Below are positions 21,871 to 25,849 of a DNA stretch of 25,849 bases, one piece after another. Every line of letters starts with the position of its first letter. The first letter of the stretch is position 1. A program made the position numbers and the translations under genes. The notes under the pieces were generated by a model that did no database searches, was not told the origin of the DNA, and saw nothing but the letters and a program-made list of their open reading frames with translations. The stretch is from the IMG/VR virus record IMGVR_UViG_3300021963_000584, positions 1-25,849 of that record; one strand, written 5' to 3'. The DNA comes from a virus.

Positions 21871-23951
21871 TATTTGTTTAAATATTTTTTACATTCTTCA
21901 AACCATCCGTTTTTTTGCGCTGCATCTAATGACCCAGATGATGCTTTAGTCCATTCACCTATACTTTTATATTTTTTAGCTTCTTCAATACAACGTTCCT
22001 TTATCCAGTAACCCCTAGGTTTATTTTTTATAACCATATGTACCGTACATTCTTCTAACCAACCATTTTTACGTGCCCATTGATATGATGAACTTGAACC
22101 AAGTTGCCATTCAGTTTTTGAATTATATTTTTTAGCTTCTTCAATACAATTATTTTTATCATTCCAATGACCTTGTTTAACATACACTATATGTGCTGTG
22201 CATTCTTCTAACCAACCATTTTTACGTGCAACATTAAATGACCCACCAGAACTTTTTTGCCATTCACGAACACGTTTATATTTTTTAGCTTCTTCAATAC
22301 AACGTTCTTTGGTCCAATAACCTTTTGGGGTATAATTGGTCATATGACTAATACATTCATCAAACCAACCATTTTTACGTGCAATATTTTCAGAACCACC
22401 AGAATTTATTTTCCATTCATTTGGTGAATTATATTTTGCAGCTTCTTCAATACAACGTTCTTTTGTCCACCAACCCATAGGTAAAACTTGATACTCACCC
22501 AACAAATATTTAACCTCACGTATCTTAGCAAAGCTGTGGTTTACCATCGCTTCACCATTGTCTTTGTGCAATAGGTCTTTGAAGAAACGAATACCTTCTG
22601 GCAACCCCAAGAACTCAACTGGTTGTATACCAGTTTCTCTACGTTGACGTGGTTCACCTGGTTCACCTGGTTCACGTGGTTCACGTGGTGATCTAGGTGT
22701 TCTTACAACAGGAATTTCAAGGTCCAAAAAGTTCTCACCATTATACTTCGTATAGTAGCTTTCATCACACAAACACATCGTGGCTGTCATAATGTATTCA
22801 TAATTGTGTTCAAGGTCCTTAGGGGCAATTTTAAAGAAGAATTTCTTTCTACCATCTGGGTGCTTACGAATAACACGACACATCAATTGAAAGATACGGT
22901 CGATGTTCTGTGTACCAGACATATCAACCACGTTTATCATTCTTGTAAAGCTAAACCCTAAAATACCACGACCAACTACAATAAGAACACGACAGTCCTC
23001 ATCATCTTTAAAGCGTTGAATTTCTGATGATGTGCTGTCGGTATCGGACGTACTTAACGCAACGTTTATATTCTTTGACATGAAGTAGTTTCTAATTTGT
23101 CTGGCTTGTTCCTGTGAACGTGCGACTATCATCGTCTTATCCAAAGCCTTCAATGGTAGGTGCCACCCAGTCAATGCCGATACACCAGCTTCAATTGATG
23201 TAAATTCTTTTAACACCGACTTTAATTTGTTAACAAGAACACCTAAAAAGTCATTCAACGTGTTAATGGTTTCTTGTTCCTGGAATTGGTAGTCTTCACG
23301 AACTTCACCAGACGCATTAAAGTCCGTGCGGTTCATTTTGTAATTAGAAGATGCTACAACAACTGTAAGGTCTTCAACCATGTCATAGTCAAGAATTTCA
23401 TTTACGGTAATTGTAATAAGCGGAAATTCGTTTAAGATGAATATTGAAGGTGTACCAGTCAACATCAACTGATGTTTAACACCAGCTTGTCTAATGATAT
23501 TCTGAACCATATCAGCAAAGTAGAATTGGTGTGCTTCATCAACAACCACCATATCGAATTTTGGTAATTTCTTAACACCTTTGATAGACTGTGGGATAGT
23601 TACAACAACCTGTGCATCGCATTCATCCATTTCACGTTTGCGTGTAATTTCACAATGCGTAAAGTCTGGGTTGGCACCCACAATTTCTTCATAGTATTGT
23701 GAACGCAATACGTTTGTACCGTGGGCCAATACCAACACCCTAAAGTCTGGGTTATCTTTTAGAATGGTATCTATCATACAGATAGACATAAGAGTTTTAC
23801 CAGCACTTGGGCATGCAGCAAACACCGTTGGTAGTTCTTGGGTTGCAAGTGAAGTGATGACAGTTTGCATCTTTTCAGCTTGGTATCCCAGTTGTTTCAA
23901 GTTTCTTTTAGCAAACCATTCGCTAAAGTCGTAGTTAATTTTTGTTTCCAT
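21870..23951 (-). CDS. SF2 DNA/RNA helicase with four C-terminal repeats
   Basis: The start is the ATG at 23951 (693 residues); the TTG at 23972 is inside the promoter box. The helicase core has motif I ACPSAGKT (46-53), motif II DEAH (138-141), motif III TGTP (165-168) and a motif-VI-like QLMCRVIRK (355-363), where R359 and R362 are the arginine-finger positions. A proline linker (PREPREPGEPGEP, about 422-434) and a short region follow. Residues 493-693 are four repeats of 47-53 residues with the plan G-x-W-x-K-E-R-C-I-E-E-A-K-K-Y-x-S-x-x-E-W-x-x-x-S-x-G-S, then ARKNGWxEEC. They resemble small DNA-binding modules added to phage nucleases and helicases. A role in replication or recombination is likely. 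The gene has its own promoter. Confidence 0.9.
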   Translation of the reverse strand: METKINYDFSEWFAKRNLKQLGYQAEKMQTVITSLATQELPTVFAACPSAGKTLMSICMIDTILKDNPDFRVLVLAHGTNVLRSQYYEEIVGANPDFTHCEITRKREMDECDAQVVVTIPQSIKGVKKLPKFDMVVVDEAHQFYFADMVQNIIRQAGVKHQLMLTGTPSIFILNEFPLITITVNEILDYDMVEDLTVVVASSNYKMNRTDFNASGEVREDYQFQEQETINTLNDFLGVLVNKLKSVLKEFTSIEAGVSALTGWHLPLKALDKTMIVARSQEQARQIRNYFMSKNINVALSTSDTDSTSSEIQRFKDDEDCRVLIVVGRGILGFSFTRMINVVDMSGTQNIDRIFQLMCRVIRKHPDGRKKFFFKIAPKDLEHNYEYIMTATMCLCDESYYTKYNGENFLDLEIPVVRTPRSPREPREPGEPGEPRQRRETGIQPVEFLGLPEGIRFFKDLLHKDNGEAMVNHSFAKIREVKYLLGEYQVLPMGWWTKERCIEEAAKYNSPNEWKINSGGSENIARKNGWFDECISHMTNYTPKGYWTKERCIEEAKKYKRVREWQKSSGGSFNVARKNGWLEECTAHIVYVKQGHWNDKNNCIEEAKKYNSKTEWQLGSSSSYQWARKNGWLEECTVHMVIKNKPRGYWIKERCIEEAKKYKSIGEWTKASSGSLDAAQKNGWFEECKKYLNK
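21873..22475 (-). repeat. Four imperfect tandem repeats of about 150 bp in the helicase gene
   Basis: Units at 22323-22475, 22173-22322, 22014-22172 and 21873-22013 (in translation order) code for the four protein repeats. The CIEEA(K/A)KY core and the ARKNGW(L/F) core are the best-preserved parts. The units are diverged enough to be stable but close enough to mark recent duplication. Confidence 0.9.
22651..22686 (-). repeat. Four tandem 9-bp repeats coding for the (R/G)EP linker
   Basis: On the + strand the unit is GGTTCAC(C/G)T, four times in a row, two of each variant. It encodes the EP-rich flexible linker between the helicase core and the repeat domain. Like the VEP repeat in the scaffold-like gene it keeps frame if its copy number changes. 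Confidence 0.9.
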
Positions 23952-23969
23952 AGTATTGAATTTATATTG

Positions 23970-24000
23970 CAAATATACAACTTATTTTTTACCCACCAAA
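23970..24000 (-). promoter_or_regulatory. Promoter of the helicase gene (Bacteroidota type)
   Basis: Read leftward: TTTG (24000-23997), a 19-base spacer starting GTGGGTAAAAAA, and TATATTTG (23977-23970), a perfect TAnnTTTG. Transcription starts near 23965, leaving a leader of about 14 bases before the ATG at 23951. The box differs from the late-type TATATTTA only in its last base. Confidence 0.85.
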
Positions 24001-24005
24001 TTTAT

Positions 24006-24353
24006 TTAAAAATTATTTTGACCAATTGTTTTGATGAATTTGAAGTCTGCTTTGAGTAACAAAGTGTTTCCAAAGTAACTTGTAATATAATTCTGTTCGA
24101 CATGCAGTCCGTTACCTTCCAAGAGTACCTCAGCAATTCTGGAACCAATTTCAGCAACAACCTGGTGCCAGATGCGTTCCATACTAACACCGCCAGCATA
24201 CTCGGCTGGAATTTCTTTTATAACTGTAACCGTTTCAACCCTATTTTGCATTGTCTTCAACCGCTTATAGTCTTCTTCAATACGTTGGTATTCTTTAACC
24301 TTCTGGTGGTATTCTTCAATTAACCTAATTAATGTTTCGTTGTTGTTTGTCAT
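24006..24353 (-). CDS. Coiled-coil protein, function unknown
   Basis: The 115-residue protein begins with an N-terminal coiled coil (LIRLIEEYHQKVKEYQRIEEDYKRLKTMQNRVE, about residues 8-40), then a compact domain (MERIWHQVVAEIGSRIAEVLLEGNGLHVEQNY). It overlaps the upstream gene by 4 bases (ATGA), and its end touches the helicase promoter. No family recognised. Association with the helicase is possible from the position. Confidence 0.65.
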   Translation of the reverse strand: MTNNNETLIRLIEEYHQKVKEYQRIEEDYKRLKTMQNRVETVTVIKEIPAEYAGGVSMERIWHQVVAEIGSRIAEVLLEGNGLHVEQNYITSYFGNTLLLKADFKFIKTIGQNNF

Positions 24354-24610
24354 AAGTTCATTATTGGTGGGATATATTTTGATATTGTTAATGTAAGTGG
24401 TAGTGCTTCACCAACCCTTTCAACGGCATAACAACAGCCCTGGATAGTCCCATCATCAATGTCTGGTTCAAAGACTATTTGTATATGTTTAGTTTGGTTA
24501 TGCACAACCACAAGTATGCCATGTTGGGTTCTACATAGTGAATTATGTCTTAACCCTAATACGTTTTGTAATACGGTCACTTCTTCACCGTTGTTTGCTT
24601 TAATTATCAT
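24350..24610 (-). CDS. Small hypothetical protein, function unknown
   Basis: The 86-residue protein overlaps both neighbours by 4 bases (ATGA overlaps), so it belongs to one operon with the nuclease-like gene. It is beta-rich (VTVLQNVLGLRHNSLCRTQHGILVVVHNQTKHIQIVFEPD) with three cysteines (C26, C59, C60) and no recognisable motif. Confidence 0.65.
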   Translation of the reverse strand: MIIKANNGEEVTVLQNVLGLRHNSLCRTQHGILVVVHNQTKHIQIVFEPDIDDGTIQGCCYAVERVGEALPLTLTISKYIPPIMNL

Positions 24611-25104
24611 TTCTTTTTATTTAATTTAAAATAGTCGTTTATTGGTACCTTAATTCCGCTGGAAGCGGATCCGTTTGAACACTTATGTTTGCCAGCCAGA
24701 TATTTTGTATTGCGATGATATTCATCATATAATTCCTTCAACCTTGAAGTTAATAAAAATATCACCCCACATGGTTGTTTGTTTTCATCAAGGAACACTG
24801 TTGACCATATGTCACTTTCGGTGGTTAGGATGCCGCTAATTTCATCTTCACCAGTGTGAGCATCATATTGCATGTCTTCAATGTAGATATTCCCTGTATC
24901 AAGATATTTACCAGCTTCTGTTTTAACTTCGATAAGTAATTCATCATTCATTATTTTATCGATAAAGTCTTCACCTACCTTACCTTCAATTTGGGTTTTA
25001 TTAGCTTTCCTATCACCACGTCCTAATTTCTTTGTTAATGTACTAACAATTTTATGTTGGTCTTCAAGTGATAGTTGTTCAAATAGTTTTACAATTTCGT
25101 ACAT
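24607..25104 (-). CDS. PD-(D/E)XK-type nuclease-like protein
   Basis: The 165-residue protein shows the motif order of this nuclease superfamily. There is a glutamate-bearing helix GKVGEDFIDKIMND, then D-E-L-L-I-E-V-K-T-E, where the D and the E-V-K supply the usual D...ExK metal site, then TGNIYIEDMQY and later SGILTTESDIWSTVFLDE and GVIFLLTSRLKELYDE. 'TGN-x-x-I-E' and 'S-G-I-x-T-T-x-x-D-x-W' follow the ExK motif in phage members I know, which include resolvase- and repair-type enzymes. It could process replication intermediates alongside the helicase. Substrate is not deducible. Confidence 0.7.
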   Translation of the reverse strand: MYEIVKLFEQLSLEDQHKIVSTLTKKLGRGDRKANKTQIEGKVGEDFIDKIMNDELLIEVKTEAGKYLDTGNIYIEDMQYDAHTGEDEISGILTTESDIWSTVFLDENKQPCGVIFLLTSRLKELYDEYHRNTKYLAGKHKCSNGSASSGIKVPINDYFKLNKKK

Positions 25105-25114
25105 TGTATTTAAT

Positions 25115-25537
25115 TTAGTCTTCTATCAGTTTATATACTGAAAATTTATTCTTGCTAACATCTACGATGTTCATTTGGTGTTCATGTCTTAGGATATGAA
25201 TTACCGCTGCTAAGCGCATACACCCAAAATATTCTATTGCTTGAAGTTGGTTAATAGTCCTACCGCTTTCTAAGAAGCCTTTTAAGGCACTTACTTGGTT
25301 GTTTGGTTGTCTTCCTACCTTTAGTTCCATTTGCTTCATGTAGAAGCGTTGTTTGATGCTATTCTTGAAGAAGTTTAATTCTTCCATGAATTTAACATGT
25401 TGTTCATACTGTTGAAGAAAGTTATCAAAGTTATCAATTAGTTCATCACGGTCGCTTCCAGCGATACCTGTGTAAAGCTTTTGGTTTAGTTCCTTAAGCT
25501 TCATCTGTTGTGTTGGGGTTAATGTTTTGTTTGCCAT
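25115..25537 (-). CDS. HTH-domain protein (HTH_39-like)
   Basis: The 140-residue protein has a helical N-terminal half (TPTQQMKLKELNQKLYTG, then DELIDNFDNFLQQYEQHVKFMEELNFFKNSIKQRF). The C-terminal half is LKGFLESGRTINQLQAIEYFGCMRLAAVIHILRHEHQMNIVDV, which fits a winged helix-turn-helix of the HTH_39 type, with the pattern A-L-x-x-G-x-x-I-x-x-x-x-A-x-x-x-F-G-x-x-R-L-A-A-x-I-x-x-L-R. Such modules bind DNA in phage regulators and recombination proteins. One base separates it from the upstream stop. Confidence 0.75.
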   Translation of the reverse strand: MANKTLTPTQQMKLKELNQKLYTGIAGSDRDELIDNFDNFLQQYEQHVKFMEELNFFKNSIKQRFYMKQMELKVGRQPNNQVSALKGFLESGRTINQLQAIEYFGCMRLAAVIHILRHEHQMNIVDVSKNKFSVYKLIED

Positions 25538-25538
25538 T

Positions 25539-25849
25539 TTAGTTAAGTTGAAGTTGTACAGTTAATTTTTTCAAATATAATTCTTTTTCATCATATGACT
25601 TATCAAGATACCATTTATCTTCAATAATATATTTTGGGTTATTGGTACCTAAAGATACATCATTAATTGAACACCAAAATATAATATCTTCAATGGTATC
25701 CAAATTTCCTATATTATTAATAGTACTATTATTAATATCTATACATAGGTTTTCTTCTTTTTTTATATCTTTGTTATTAACTTCTGTTATTATGTAGGCA
25801 CTTTCATCCTGGGGGTCTAGGATATTTATCTGGGGGGTGGGGGCTATTT
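25539..25849 (-). CDS. Partial gene of unknown function (5' end beyond right edge)
   Basis: The minus-strand frame is open from the right edge to the TAA at 25541-25539 and gives 103 residues. It has no start codon within the window, which is why it lies outside start-based listings. The seen part is acidic and Asn/Ile-rich (INNSTINNIGNLDTIEDIIFWCSINDVSLG, KWYLDKSYDEKELYLKKLTVQLQLN), alpha/beta in feel. The stop is one base before the next ATG, matching operon spacing, so I regard it as real. At the edge it reads IAPTPQINILDPQDESAYIIT; the proline codons are C-rich against the AT-rich genome. Confidence 0.65.
   Translation of the reverse strand, partial: IAPTPQINILDPQDESAYIITEVNNKDIKKEENLCIDINNSTINNIGNLDTIEDIIFWCSINDVSLGTNNPKYIIEDKWYLDKSYDEKELYLKKLTVQLQLN

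Noticed and set aside
21873-22475. A CRISPR-like array of repeats in the helicase gene
   Set aside because: Units are about 150 bp, in frame, protein-coding and diverged; there are no short identical repeats with unique spacers.
23952-23972. TTG at 23972 as helicase start
   Set aside because: It lies in the -7 box of the helicase promoter, upstream of the predicted transcript start. The ATG at 23951 is preferred.
25822-25849. G-quadruplex on the + strand at the right edge
   Set aside because: Only three tracts of three or more G separated by suitable loops are present; a fourth is missing. The runs are also explained by proline codons on the minus strand.

Overview
The window looks like part of the genome of a tailed phage with a long, probably non-contractile tail (siphovirus-like), infecting a member of the Bacteroidota. 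The phage assignment rests on recognisable portal, major capsid, terminase, tape-measure and prohead-protease proteins. The host assignment rests on AT-rich DNA, almost no Shine-Dalgarno sequences, A/T-rich gene leaders, and a family of promoters matching the Bacteroidota consensus TTTG-N19-TAnnTTTG. Both ends of the window cut through genes. No integrase, repressor, endolysin, tRNA or CRISPR array was seen.

Layout. Positions 2-20238 are a dense rightward virion block: a tail-fibre-like end fragment, portal, connector, two holin-like membrane proteins with small basic/cysteine proteins, scaffold-like protein, major capsid protein, tail-tube-like protein, and a strong terminator at 5170-5200. 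Then come a sigma-factor-like gene, two small cysteine-pair proteins, terminase small and large subunits, a tail-assembly-chaperone-like gene that needs a -1 frameshift, tail completion proteins, two large tail proteins, the tape measure, and last a prohead protease fused to a HAD-like domain. Positions 20402-25849 are a leftward early-type block: AlkB-like dioxygenase, three small genes, an SF2 helicase with four C-terminal repeats, two unknowns, a PD-(D/E)XK-like nuclease, an HTH protein and a partial gene. The blocks converge at about 20240-20400.

Regulation. Five promoters in and around the leftward block share the host-like -33/-7 layout; three share the spacer start GTGGATAAGAAAA and a fourth has a variant of it. 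Rightward genes instead use an octamer TATATTTA upstream of six genes, in five cases with no -33 element at the same spacing. With a phage-encoded sigma-like protein this suggests an early/late switch. Two intergenic stretches (20287-20400 on + and 21028-21127 on -) look like promoter-driven non-coding RNAs; the second has a convincing pseudoknotted fold.

The most notable points are the hidden frameshift at the T9 run (8918-8926), the two candidate structured RNAs around the AlkB gene, the two promoter classes, the unusual gene order (protease after the tape measure, tape measure after the tail-tip proteins), and the helicase-repeat fusion. Functions come from reading motifs and gene order; no database search was run.
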